Under the pieces are notes generated by a model that saw nothing but the letters and a program-made list of their open reading frames with translations, was not told the origin of the DNA and made no database searches. Shown here piece after piece: positions 43,701-54,058 of a stretch of DNA of 64,000 nucleotides; the first letter of the stretch is position 1, and each line of letters starts with the position of its first letter. The translations under genes and the position numbers were made by a program. The stretch spans positions 92,351 through 156,350 of the forward strand of contig NW_005196021.1 of the NCBI RefSeq assembly GCF_000372725.1, written 5' to 3'. Source of the stretch: Emiliania huxleyi CCMP1516. Its lineage: Eukaryota; Haptophyta; Isochrysidales; Noelaerhabdaceae.

Positions 43701-45685
43701 TGTCGCCGCCCTTTCGTCCCTACCACTTTCTCCACCCGCCAATCGCACCCACACCGCCGTGCTGACGCGTCGTCGACGCGTCCGCAGGTACGTGCACGTC
43801 TTCGCCTCGTCGACGAGCGACGTGTCGATGGCGGCCTTCCCTCCGCACGAGCTGGCCCTCGACGGGGACAGCTGCGCGACGACCCGTCGCGAGGTGCTGC
43901 GCCGCGCTGCGTCCGCCTTTCTGCGGTCGTGGGAAGCGCAGCCGGCGCACTGTCGGCCCTTTGCGGAGCTGCCGTGCACTCTCGCCTCGCTCCCGCAGCA
44001 GTGTGAGGGGCTGCGGCAGGTAATCAACGAGGGCCGCGCACACAGCCGACAGCGCCACGCGCCGCGGTCTGCGCCGAGCGAGCGCGAGCAGGCGAGCCTG
44101 CCTGCCAGCGCCGTCTGGATACCGGCGGCGGTGCGCGAGTGCCGGACGGGCACCTTCGAGGTGCGTGTGCACTGGCAGCCGTTTGACCCGTCGTGCGGCA
44201 GCCTGCTCTGCGCCAACAGCGCGTGCTTCCGTCCGCTCGGTGGGGCGAGGCTCGCCGAGCGTGGGCGGACGCCACATCCGCTGCCCGACCCGCTGCCTGA
44301 GCGCGCCAGGCTGGAGTGGCGCACGGAGCACGAGAGCTCCCTCGGGCTCGTCTGCGGAGGGTCATGCCTCAAGGCGCACCAGCTCGCGCGGGACCCGGCG
44401 TCGGTGCGTCGGACCGTGCGGCGACGTAGATGCTCAGATCCCCATATCCTGGCCAACCGTATCGCATCTTCTCAGTACCCAGGTATATTCTCTGCCGCAC
44501 ACTGCCGCACAACTGCCCCTGCCCCTGCCTGCCCGATCCCCTACCTGCCCCGGGTGTGAAATCCACACTGCCCTACCCTGCCCTCACCACACTGCCGAGG
44601 TGTGAATAACCGGCCGCTCCCGAGGTCTCGGAGAAACTTCTCCCTGACGTATATGTCGCACTGCGTAGATCCCAGGTCTCTTCTCACTGCAGGTGCGGAG
44701 GGCTCACGTCAAGCTGAGCGGCTCGGTCTTCTGCCAGCACTGCGGGGTGGACTTGCTCGCCCTCGTAGCGCAGCTCAAGGGCCTGCCGAGCGAGGAGGCG
44801 CGCCGTGCTCTGCTTCTCGCGCGCCTGCCGCACCTCGCGCGCTGGCCGGGCAAGCTCGACCGCGCCGCGACGGAGCCGAGCGAGGGGCGCCTCTGGGAAG
44901 CGGACCACCGGAGGGAGGTGCGCGATGGCGGCGGGGAAGCCGCGAGCGAGGGCGCCTTCGACCCGCTCTGCGTCGGCTGCCACCAGCGAAAGACCAACGC
45001 GACGACGCGCGGGCGAGGCGACGACGAGGCGGTGCGGCTGCGCGGCTTCTCCTTTCGAGGGGCGGCCGAGGGCAGCGAGGCGGGCAATCGCAAAGGCGCG
45101 GCGAGCGGCGCACCTCGCAAGCGCAGGGCGTCTGTCTCGCCGTCGGGCGCGGCGGCTGGACCCGCGGCGGCCTCGGCGACGGCCGGTGAGGCGGGCGCGG
45201 TGCGCGGTGAGCCATCGGCAGCTGGGCAGCCATCGGCAGCTGGGCGTCCCAGCGCGGGGAGCGACAGCGAAGCGACCATAGCCGACGACAGCGACGCAAC
45301 GATAGCCGACGAGAGCGACACGACTGTAGCCGGCTCGACGAGCATCGGGGAGCGCGGTGCGGCGCAGGCTGACTCGGACTCTGAGATGTCACTGTTGGAA
45401 GAGGCTTGCTCTCGGGCCGCACCGCCGCCGATGCCGGTGCCAGCGCCAGCAGTTGCGTTGGAGGCGCCGGCCGTCTGCTGGGAGGTGGAGCTCTCTGGAC
45501 GGTTTCAGGCCTATGGATCCGAGCAGCAGTTTGCCCTCGAGACGGCACATCAGCGTGGCGACGACGTGGCATCCATCAGCGTGCGCGGGACGGTGTACGA
45601 GGTACGCTTGCGAGGCGAACAGCGGCAACGAGGCTTGGGCGCCGACGCTTGGCGCAGTCGAAGGGTGCGGCGCAGAGTGAGCTGA
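40735..45685 (+). CDS. ZRANB3/SMARCAL1-type SNF2 DNA translocase with SAP-like, HNH and WWE domains
   Basis: Five exons give 1,466 aa: 40735-42153, 42220-43431, 43513-43673, 43788-44403, 44693-45685. In order: a SAP-like helix pair (LLSRLTMRPLKALCATHG..GKRKDVLVDRL); a Cys cluster (LKCSACRRPL .. CGFFPQC); the SNF2 ATPase with Walker A DEMGLGKT, motif II DEAH restored exactly across intron 1, and LLTGTP; the second lobe with KLVVFAHH, VRIDGSHSG, ACGTGVDGL and AARLHRSGQTQRV; a region in the position of the ZRANB3 substrate-recognition domain; an HNH nuclease (FCQHCG .. LWEADHRREVRDGGG .. LCVGCHQRKT); an acidic/Ser linker; and a C-terminal WWE-like domain (CWEVELSGRFQAYGSEQQFALE..A). Human ZRANB3 remodels stalled forks and cuts DNA; here WWE may supply poly-ADP-ribose binding. 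Confidence 0.88.
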
Positions 45686-45755
45686 ATGGGGGGCGGTTTT
45701 GCGTTTGGACCCTCTTCACGTCTCTCCTACCCCCAGGCTGCTGATTGCGTCTCGA

Positions 45756-45867
<112 letters not shown>

Positions 45868-45898
45868 GAGTGAGGGCAAGAATTTCGTCAGGCTGTTG

Positions 45899-46940
45899 TC
45901 AGGCAGTCTGTGGGGGGGATCTCTCATCAACGGAACGACCGACGAATCGAAAAAAACGAATCGGAACCCGGAAAACGCATAAAGCACTCAAAATTAGTTC
46001 TAGGAAACGAGATGGATACATGTAGGCAACTGCTGCTGCGGCCCGGTCCTCGCCGCGCGCAGGTGCACTCAGCTCTCCTTCTTCTCCAAGTCCCTCACCC
46101 AGCTGCAGGCCTGCAGGCGGGGGAGAGGGTTGGCGTTCGCGGCTCGGCTCGGGTCCGGGTGTCTGGGCTTGCTGCGCGGCGGGCGGCCGCCCTGGCGCCT
46201 TTTGCAGCCCCAGGCGCGAGACGAGCCGGACCACAAAGTTTGGCACGAAGGGCGCGAGCACGACCGCCGCCACGAACCAGACGCGGATGTGCCCCGGCCG
46301 GCCTGGCAGCGGCTGCACGTGCCAGTACCCGGTCGAGTCGGACAGCACCTGCCCGCACGAGGGAACGGCGAGGATCGGGCGGCCCGCTGGCGAGAGGGCA
46401 CCCGGCTAGCAGGGCGGCTGGCTGCACCCAGCTCGGCTGCTCCAGCGTCCACCTCGCGTACCGCTGCTCCTCGTCCACCGCGAAGCGCACGTCGAGCAGC
46501 AGCCCGAGCCGGCTGACGGTGAAGCGGTAGCAGCAGGTCCCCGGCACCACCCGCTCGGGTCGGTAGGCCTCCACCTTGCGCACGGTTCCGATGCGCCGCT
46601 TGTACCCAGCAAAGTCGCTCACGCAGTCCCACGCCGCATCCGGATCGGCACAGATGTCCTGCACCGCAAACCCCGTCCCGCTGCCGCTCCGCAGGTCCTG
46701 TCTCTGCACGCGCTTGCCCGCAGTGAGCCGGCGTAGCTCCGCGGGTCGCAGCTCAGGCAGCTCTGGGGAAGAACCCTGCGGCTGGCAGCGGCGTCGGCCG
46801 CTGCGGGCGGCCGGCGAGGGCGGCGGCGGCTCCAGCGAGAGGACGGAGTGCGCCACTCGCGACCATGCGGTCGCTCTGCACGATAGCGAGCTGTCGCTGG
46901 CGGCGAAGGCGTAAGCGACAGCGGCGGCGACGGCGTACAT
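45899..46940 (-). CDS. SRPBCC (START/COQ10-like) lipid-binding-fold protein
   Basis: Two exons, 46940-46428 and 46348-45899, give 320 aa. The ATG at 46940 starts an Ala-rich hydrophobic leader (MYAVAAAVAYAFAASDSS), possibly a signal or plastid/mitochondrial presequence. The SRPBCC fold reads FAVQDICADPDAAWDCVSDFAGY, then VRKVEAYRPER, CYRFTVSRLGLLLDVRFAVDEEQRYARWTLEQ, and across the splice SDSTGYWHVQPLP, ending VVLAPFVPNFVVRLVSRLGL. Such proteins bind lipids, quinones or other hydrophobic ligands. The last ~60 residues (to SPPQTA) may include non-native sequence, since an earlier splice could end the domain sooner. The intron starts GTGCAG and exon 2 starts GTGCTG. Confidence 0.7.
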
Positions 46941-47526
46941 GCACAGACTGCCGCACACGCGCTCGCAGCCCGGACTCTCTGCGAGCTCACCGCCAGGCCG
47001 AAAGAATTCTTAAGATAAGCCTCTCTCACAGCACACTGGCACGACAAGGGCGCAGACTGGCGCGGACTGGCACACACACAGGCTCACCAACAGGCCGAAA
47101 GAAAGAGACTTCCGGGTGCATAGGGTCGCCTCGTCGATGTCTCGCCCTCCCTTGTGTACGCAGCTGGCTGTGTGTCTTGTGAGCCTGTTTGTGTCTGTGT
47201 GTCGCTCGTGCCTCGTGCGTGTCGTCATCATCTGTCCCGCGTCCACCCATATTACCGCGTTGGTGTCCAGTCCGAGCCTGGCTGTTCTTCACCTTCCTAC
47301 CTAACCTAACCTCCCTTACTGGTGTGTTCAGGGGGGGGGGGGTATCATATCTCATAACCATGTCTCCATCAATCTCACTCCGGTCTGGGATCTCATGAGA
47401 CGTCGGCGGTGGTGGCGCTGGCGGAGCCGGGAGGGTGTGACCGATCCACGAGCGCGCCTCTTATAGGTCTTATTCCCTGGATGTGAGGTTGCCGACCACA
47501 CTCCGACAAGGGAGAGCCAATGCCCA
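46941..47526. other. Intergenic with repeat B
   Basis: Holds a near-duplicate gccgaaagaattctta / gccgaaagaaagagact pair, repeat B (47164-47309), a G-run and partial repeat C (47470-47505). No gene is seen. Confidence 0.5.
47164..47309 (+). repeat. Dispersed repeat B copy
   Basis: ctggctgtgtgtcttgtgag, then cctgtttgtgtctgtgtgtc, gtcgtcatcatctgtcc and tggtgtccagtccgagcctg, ending gctgttcttcaccttcctac. Confidence 0.85.
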
Positions 47527-48453
47527 TCAGTCATCGAACCCCACTAGCTGTGTGCGGACCCACGTCACCGCCCCTCGCTCGCGCGCGTGCGCCGCTAGGG
47601 CACGGCCTAGTTGCGCCGGGTCGGCGAGGTCCTCTCGTGAGAGGCAGAGCGCTGCGGTGTCCGGCTGCACTGCTGCAGCGCGGCTTGTCGTCCCTGGGAT
47701 GCGAGCGCTCTGCGAGAAGGAGTAGAGGGGCAACGCGGAAAGAGCCGAGTGCCGCCACATCGCGTGCGGCAGTATGAGCTCGTGGCCGTCCGCGTCTCGC
47801 GCCAGGAGGCAGACGGAGTGCTCGCCGACCGCATCCATCAAGGGCGCCGCCGGAGCCAGTGACAGGCCCGCGTTGGCAAAGGCCTGGCGCACGAGCGACG
47901 CCTTGTCGGCCTCGGGGTAGCTCCCTTCCGAGAGCCTCGCGTCGCGCAGCACTGCGACACTGAGCTCCTCCTCGCAGACCAGCGCGGCTATGTGCGCCTC
48001 CGCCTCGCCGCGGTCCCACTGATTGGGCAGGTAGTTTGCTGCCGCGGCGATGTCGAGCTGAGGGTAGATGGCGGCCCAGTCGCTCGGCCCGCCGTGCGCG
48101 CCCCGCTCAATGGCAGGGAGCCTGCCCTGCTCCGGCAGCCCCGGCGCGGCCTTGAACCCGAGCAGGGTCCCTGGGGCGAGCCGAATGAAGATCAGCGGTG
48201 CCGGTGCCACCGCCGGTGTGCAGCCCGCAAGCCCTCTCCGCGACGCACGGCCCCTTGCGTTTGCCTGAACGCAAGTGGCTGCATTGTCAAGCACCAGCAT
48301 CTGCCTCATCTGCTGCTCTAGAGCGCAGGTTTGCTCAAACAGAGCTGTGCGGACGCTTCCGCCAACGAGGCCGTCGCCGCCGCCATAAGTGCGGAGGATG
48401 AGCTCGTCTTCATCGCCATCGGATGCGTCAAAATCGAGAGCTGCCTGACTCAT
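47527..48453 (-). CDS. Uncharacterised protein with IQ-like motif
   Basis: Single-exon frame of 308 aa from ATG 48453; a longer GTG-initiated frame adds only poly-Ala. The N-terminus is acidic (DFDASDGDEDELIL). An IQ-like calmodulin-binding segment follows (AATCVQANARGRASRRGL). The remainder is a compact Ala/Leu-rich domain with no recognised family, including AIYPQLDIAAAANYLPNQW, a VLRDARLSEGSYPEADKASLVRQAF region and WRHSALSALPLYSFSQSARIPG. A Ca2+/calmodulin link is inference from one motif. It starts ~370 bases from the divergent carboxypeptidase gene. Confidence 0.5.
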   Translation of the reverse strand: MSQAALDFDASDGDEDELILRTYGGGDGLVGGSVRTALFEQTCALEQQMRQMLVLDNAATCVQANARGRASRRGLAGCTPAVAPAPLIFIRLAPGTLLGFKAAPGLPEQGRLPAIERGAHGGPSDWAAIYPQLDIAAAANYLPNQWDRGEAEAHIAALVCEEELSVAVLRDARLSEGSYPEADKASLVRQAFANAGLSLAPAAPLMDAVGEHSVCLLARDADGHELILPHAMWRHSALSALPLYSFSQSARIPGTTSRAAAVQPDTAALCLSREDLADPAQLGRALAAHARERGAVTWVRTQLVGFDD

Positions 48454-48819
48454 TCCGACGCAAATACTGTCGTCGTGGCCGCTGCTTAGAGCGGCGGCTG
48501 CTGCTGCTGCGGCTGCGGTCGGTGCCACTGGCGAAGCAAGCGCGACCACTGTCTGCTATGCCGCAGCCGCTTCACAGCTGCTCCTGTGGGAAGAGACCCA
48601 GGGAGGAGCAGCGTGAGCGGTCCCGAGCCCCGCGGTTCACAGCGGGTCGGCTGGGGGGGGGGGGGGGGGGCGAACCACCCAGCGCGATTTCTTCTTCCAT
48701 CCGCCAACAAAGATGAGAACTCCATGCCTACCTCATCATACAACAACAACAAAATGTACATGTGACCCCAGCGAAATAAACAAGAAATCATACGATTTGT
48801 AACGACACCAACCCGACAA

Positions 48820-50784
48820 ATGGGAACCGCGCCTGGCGCTGGCGCCGCAGCGGTGCGTGAGCTCGAGGTTGGCGGGCTGACCTTTGACGCGGCGTTCGAC
48901 TCGGGCAATTGCGCCCGCGTCGAACGCCTCGGGGAGCACGAGTTTGGCATCTGGACGGCGCCCGACTGCGTTGGCACGAGCTGCGAGACAAACAACCGCA
49001 CGTGGTTCCACTTTTCAGTCAGCCACGCCACGGCCGGACGCGTGCTCACGTTTGTGGTGCACAACATGAACTCGCAAAACAGGCTCTTCAAGCACGGCAT
49101 GCGGCCCGTATGGCGCGCGCTCCCCTCGCGCCCGCAGTGGGAGAGGGTCCTTCACCCTGTTGTCGCAGCCGGCACCAAGGCGGAGGACAACTTCACCATT
49201 CGGTTCCGACACACGATCGAGTCGAGCGAGACCCACTTCTTTGCCCTCTGCTACCCGCAGCCCTACGCCGAGACCTGCAGCCGGCTCGCACACCTCGATG
49301 CTCTCTTTGGCCTGCCGCCGGCTTCAGCCGAGATCATGCCTCCGTCGCGACTCGGTGGAGGCGACACGGCTGGCGAGTGCGACGCCTTGCCGCGCACGCC
49401 ACAGAAGTGCGAGGGATTGGAGAAGGAGACGCGCAAAGGCGGAGGCGTAGGTGTTCTGACAGCAGCGGACGGGTTGGTGGAGGAGGCCAGCGTCCGCTGC
49501 GCCTCGCACGGGCTGCCTTGCCGCCGCCCGCCCGGCGTCTACTACATGCGCGAACTACTCGTCCGGTCGCTCGGCGGACGGCGCGTCGACCTGCTCACCC
49601 TGAGCGGGTCCGACGGCATGCTCGAGGAGGAGGAGGAGCGACTGGAGGGCCTCTTCCCAGAGGGACGGCCGCGGCCGAGGCTGTTTCGCGACAAGAAGGT
49701 TGCCTTCGTCTCGGCGCGTGTCCACCCTGGCGAGGTGCCTGCTTCGCACGTCTTCGACGGGGTGCTCTCCTTCCTGCTGCGCGAGGCGGACCCGCGTGCC
49801 CGGAGGCTGCGAGAGGCCTTCGTGTTCAAGCTCGTGCCTTGCCTCAATCCCGACGGCGTGGCGGACGGGCACTACCGCGCCGACACACGTGGTCTCAACC
49901 TCAACCGCGTCTACCTGGACAGCTCGCTCGAGGCGCACCCGTCCGTCCACGGCGTGGCGGAGGTGATCAAGCAGCTGCACGGCCGCGGAGAGCTGCATCT
50001 CTACGTCGATCTCCACGCGCACGCCAACAAGCGCGGCTGCTTCCTCTTCGGGAACGCGTTGCCGTCCGCACAGCAGGTGGAGAATGTGCTCTACGCAAAG
50101 CTCGTGGCGCTCAACAGCCGGTGGGTCGACTTCAACGGGTGCGACTTTTCGGCGCGGAACATGTCCCGCAAGGACCGCCGTGACGGCAAGTCCAAGGAGG
50201 GGTCGGGGCGGGTAGGTGTGTTCACCATGACGGGCCTCACTCACGTGTACACCCTCGAGTGCAGCTATAACGAGGGGAGGCTCGTCAACAAGCTCCAGCC
50301 AGTGCAGCTCCCTGCGTGCAAGCGGGACGCCGCGGCAATCTCGCCGCCGCCCTCGCCGCCGCGCGGTGCGGCGCTAAAGTATACGCCGGCCCACTGGCGC
50401 GACGTGGGCAAAGCCCTCGCGCTCGCAGCGCTCGACCTGCACGACATCAATCCCGCCTCGCGCCTGCCGGCGGTCGGCGGGCTCGAAAAGCAGCGTGGGA
50501 TCGTCGCGGCGTGGGTGCGGACGCAGGCTCGCAAGGAGGCGGCGCGGGCCGCGGCTCGCGCCGCGAAAGCCGCAGCCAACGGCGAGGGCGAGGACGAGGA
50601 CGAGGACGAGGAGGACGACGAGGACGACGAGGACGAGGACGGGTCACCCGGGCGGCGGGGCGCAGCCGCCACAGCGATAGCTCGGCCGCCGCGTCGCGGC
50701 GTCGGGAGGGGCTCAGCGAGGGGACGTGCCAGAGGCGATGGGAAGCGGGCTGCAGCGCAGCGGCCACCTAGGCGACCGGGCTGA
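48820..50784 (+). CDS. Cytosolic carboxypeptidase (M14 CCP/AGBL5-like)
   Basis: Intronless frame of 654 aa. The CCP N-terminal beta-domain is seen in FDSGNCARVER ... WFHFSVSHATAGRVLTFVVHN and CYPQPYAETCSRL. The M14 domain has the zinc ligands in RVHPGEVPASH (His302, Glu305) and in YVDLHAHANKRG, the substrate-binding NPDGV and GLNLNRVYLDSS, and the catalytic Glu in VYTLECSYNEG. This combination is that of CCP5-type enzymes, which remove branch-point or C-terminal glutamates from tubulin. An alga with flagella or microtubular structures would use it for axoneme or spindle tubulin. The C-terminus is a low-complexity basic/acidic tail (EDEDEDEEDDEDD and RGxxRG repeats), probably disordered. The gene is unusual here for lacking introns. 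Confidence 0.9.
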   Translation: MGTAPGAGAAAVRELEVGGLTFDAAFDSGNCARVERLGEHEFGIWTAPDCVGTSCETNNRTWFHFSVSHATAGRVLTFVVHNMNSQNRLFKHGMRPVWRALPSRPQWERVLHPVVAAGTKAEDNFTIRFRHTIESSETHFFALCYPQPYAETCSRLAHLDALFGLPPASAEIMPPSRLGGGDTAGECDALPRTPQKCEGLEKETRKGGGVGVLTAADGLVEEASVRCASHGLPCRRPPGVYYMRELLVRSLGGRRVDLLTLSGSDGMLEEEEERLEGLFPEGRPRPRLFRDKKVAFVSARVHPGEVPASHVFDGVLSFLLREADPRARRLREAFVFKLVPCLNPDGVADGHYRADTRGLNLNRVYLDSSLEAHPSVHGVAEVIKQLHGRGELHLYVDLHAHANKRGCFLFGNALPSAQQVENVLYAKLVALNSRWVDFNGCDFSARNMSRKDRRDGKSKEGSGRVGVFTMTGLTHVYTLECSYNEGRLVNKLQPVQLPACKRDAAAISPPPSPPRGAALKYTPAHWRDVGKALALAALDLHDINPASRLPAVGGLEKQRGIVAAWVRTQARKEAARAAARAAKAAANGEGEDEDEDEEDDEDDEDEDGSPGRRGAAATAIARPPRRGVGRGSARGRARGDGKRAAAQRPPRRPG

Positions 50785-51449
50785 GGCGTGAGGCGTGAGG
50801 GTAAGCTAACCCACGGTTGGGGCTTCCAGGGCTGAGCCTGAGTGCTGAGAGAGGCAGCTCCAGCACCAGACGCAGAGCAGTGAGCACAGAGCTGCCACAG
50901 AGTCAGAGAGGTGCTCTAGAGCCCGAGACTTGACGAGGGGTGAGGGTTACCCTCTAGAGCGGTAGGTAGAGTATATATGGGAAATCGACACGTTAGAGCG
51001 GTGTAGGCGCGTCCACGCGGCGCACGGGCCACGGCGCAGGCGCGCAGCGGCTCTCTCCCGCGACCCCGGCCCCTCTAGCCGCAGCCCCAACTCTTGCCGC
51101 TCTTCCGTGTCGGGTTGTGACGAGGGGTGAGGGGACACGGATTGAAGATCCCTCACACCAAGATCGTGCAGGGCGGGGACACATGTCCCTAAATCCCATC
51201 TCGTCTCAGAGTTTGACCGTCCGTTTTATTTTATTATTTAAAGCGGCGTACGTCGCACCACGTACGGCGCCGTAGTACGGGTGTCGTTGTACTGTAGAGG
51301 ACATGCCGCGATCGCGAAAGAAACTCAGAGTATTCCGCGTACACACATACTCTGATCTCGACTCCATGCCCCTCATGGCTCATGCGACCTAAGCCCTCGC
51401 GCCCTCTCGAACCCCCGAAGCGATCAACAGACCACACAACAGACGGACT
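50785..51449. other. Intergenic; no supported gene
   Basis: Convergent gene ends. Contains tctagagcg motifs at 50920-51000 and an AT-rich ttttattttattatttaaa patch at 51224-51242 that could serve 3' processing. No coding signal. Confidence 0.5.
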
Positions 51450-53616
51450 CTAAAGCGCGTCCAGCTCCTCGTCGTCGCTAATGAGGAGATCGTCCTCGCC
51501 CCCTTCGTCCACCGTCCCCGCCTCGACTGCGGCCTCCGCCGCCGCCTCTGCCGCGACCTCGGCCGCTGCCTCTGCCGCCGCCTCTGCGACCGCCTCTGCC
51601 TCTGCCGCCGCCTCGCTTCCCGCCCCTGCCGTGGCAGTCGCCGCTGCCTCCTCCGCCGCCGCCTCGGCCACCCTCGCCATCGTCGCCGCCTCCGCCTCCG
51701 CCTCCGCCTCCGCCTCCGCCGCCTCCAGCGCAGCGTCCGCATCGGGTGCCGTGCCCTCCTCGGCGAAGGGCTGCTCGGCCGCCTCTGCGGCGTCATCGCC
51801 GTTGGCTCCGCCCTCTCCGTTGTGAGGAGGCAGCTGCGCTGCACCAAGGCCCTCCTCCGCCTGCAGCCTGCGGTTCCGCTCCACTCGCTCCAGCACGGCA
51901 TCGAGCCGCTCGTCCACATCATCGAAGCGCCGCTCGTCTGCGCGCCCCGCATCAGAAGGCACCGGAGGAGCAGCGACAGGCTCCTCCTCCGCCGCCGCCT
52001 CTACCGCCTCCTCCTCCGCCGCCGCCTCTACCGCCTCCTCCTCCGCCGCCGCCTCTACCGCCGCCTCCTCCGCCGCCGCCTCTACCGCCTCCTCCGCCGC
52101 CGCCTCTACCGTCGCCTCCTCCGCCGCCGCCTCCACCGCCTCCTCCGCCGCCTCCACTACCGCCTCCCCCGCCGCCTCCGCCTCCCCCGCCGTCTCCGCC
52201 TCCCCCGCCCCCCCCTCCGCCGCTAGCTCCTCCAGCTCCGCGTCCGGCTCGGCATGGCTGTCTTCGCCCGCCGCACCGTGCCGGCTCTCCACAGAGTGCG
52301 CCTAGAGACACACACGACGCCGGACGCCTCAGCAAGGCCACTCTCGCGCTGGCACTGACCCGCGCCACGGGAAGCCCGCGCCGCGTCGCTGGCTGTCGAC
52401 CGCACGCGCCCAAAGACGTCGGCGGCGTCTGCGTCGTCCGCCGCGGCGCCGCCCCCGCGCCGCCGGCGGAGCATCTCCGCCAGCTCCTGGAACTCGGCCT
52501 CTTGCCGCCTCGCCTTGGTGCGCGCCGCGGATCCCTCGGGCGGGTCCGGCCCCTCGCCTGCAGAGAAGCTTCCGGGAAGGCTCAGGCAAGAAGGGCTCCC
52601 GCAGGCCGCGGGCGGCATCTGCTGGGCGCCAGCTCCGCCGCTCGCGCCGCTCGCCTGCCCCGCGCCAGCGGGGGGCACGCCCCTCGGAGGAGGAGTCGGC
52701 GGGGACGCCGCGTCGGCCGACGCCCCTCCCCCCTCCCCGCCTCCCTGCCTCCCGCCAACCAGCGGGCTGCCCCTCGCCCCGGGAGCGCTGCGCCGCCCCG
52801 CCACACCCACGCTTCGCGCGCCGGCGGCGGCGGGACCGCCCTTCGCGGCGTCGGCGGCGGGGCCGCGAGACGCGCCGCCGCCGACACCGCCGGCACCGCC
52901 CGCGCCGGCACCGCCCGCCACGCCGCCGCCGCCCGCGCCGCCGCGAGGCTCGTCGCCGTCTGTGATCTGAGAGCAGTCGATGCTGAACTCGAAGAGGTCG
53001 TAGGAGCCGGCGGGCTCGTGTCCACGCGAGATGCTGATGCCGGAGACGAAGGAGTCGGCGGGGCAGACCCGCTTGCGCACCTGCAGCGAGAGGCGCGCCG
53101 GGCCGGTGAAGCGGCAAGGTCGGGGCCGGCCACGAAATGCGGCCAGTTTGCGAGAGCCTCCTCGGGGGTGCCTTGCTGCTCGAGGACCTCGACCGAGGAG
53201 TGGCCGTCGCCGCAGAGCAGCCCGAAGTTGTAGTAGTCGTGCCCGCCCCCGAGCCACGAGCGCCATGCCGGCGCATCGGCACGCGAGCGCGTCACGATGA
53301 GCCCGCTGACCGACTGCGGCCGCGGGCAGGACTCGTCTGCAACGGTCGACGAGGACCACGCGAGGAGGGAAGGCCCGAGCTCCGACCACTCGGTCGACGC
53401 GACGCCGCACCGCAGCTTGAACTCGTAGGCGTCGCGAGTGCCGAGCGGCGCCGAGGCCCGGTGAACGCTCAGTCCCGTGACAAACGGGCGGCCCTTCACC
53501 GACGCACACGACAGGTGCTGCTCCGCCAGCGTCTCGGCGGGAAAGGCCAAGCCGAACGGCCCGAGCGTCGCGGCGAGGGAGAGGGCCGACTGTAATGGCG
53601 TGGACGCGAACGACAT
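51450..53616 (-). CDS. Predicted secreted protein: three short beta-type repeats plus long Ala/Glu tail
   Basis: Three exons, 53616-53134, 53080-52406, 52301-51450, give 669 aa. The start at 53616 gives a hydrophobic leader (ALSLAATLGPFGLAFPA). Three related units follow: FVTGLSVHRASAP with DAYEFKLRCG, VSGLIVTRSRADAP with DYYNFGLLCG, and FVSGISISRGHEPAG with YDLFEFSIDCS; each is a G-[LI]-x-V-x-R ... D-x-[YF]-x-F-x-L-x-C unit of ~55 aa. The rest is Gly/Ala-rich and then highly acidic Ala/Glu repeats encoded by cgcctcctccgccgc-type triplets on the other strand. No family name could be assigned. A role as an extracellular or vesicular acidic protein (for example in mineral or polysaccharide binding) is speculation. 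Both introns begin with GT. Confidence 0.6.
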
Positions 53617-53720
53617 ACGACGCGGCCGCTTTTTTTTTTTAGCTAGCAATACCAAACACCTCGAACACTCACACGGCCTGAGTGATGTGTACGCCCACTC
53701 AGGATGTGTGGCAGCCCGCT

Positions 53721-53850
53721 GGCTGTGTGTCTCGTGAGCTTGTTTGTGTCTGTGTGTCGCTCGTGCGTGTCGTCATCATCTGTCTTGCGTCCACCCATAC
53801 CGCGTTGGTGTCCAGTCCGAGCCTGACTGTTCTTCACCTTCCTACATACA
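53721..53850 (+). repeat. Dispersed repeat B copy
   Basis: ggctgtgtgtctcgtgagct, tgtttgtgtctgtgtgtcgc, cgtcatcatctgtcttgcgt and ggtgtccagtccgagcctga, ending ctgttcttcaccttcctaca. Same order as at 47164. Confidence 0.85.
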
Positions 53851-54058
53851 TACATCACACGTCATTTGGGGCCTGCTTTCCATGAAATAAAACAAATGCA
53901 AGCCGGACATTGGGCATATCGCTCTCGGGCCCACAGACATCCCGCACACCCGCCGCCCCCCCGCGCGCCCCACCCCGGCCTGGAGAAAGCTGAAAGGGGA
54001 GTGACAGTTTTTCGGCGAAAATACATCGACACGTGAGGAAGAGGGCGGGTCTCAGCTC

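Noticed and set aside
51746-53233. 495-codon plus-strand frame rich in poly-Pro opposite the acidic protein gene.
   Set aside because: It is the antisense of Gly/Glu/Ala codons; the minus strand has splice-consistent exons and repeat units.
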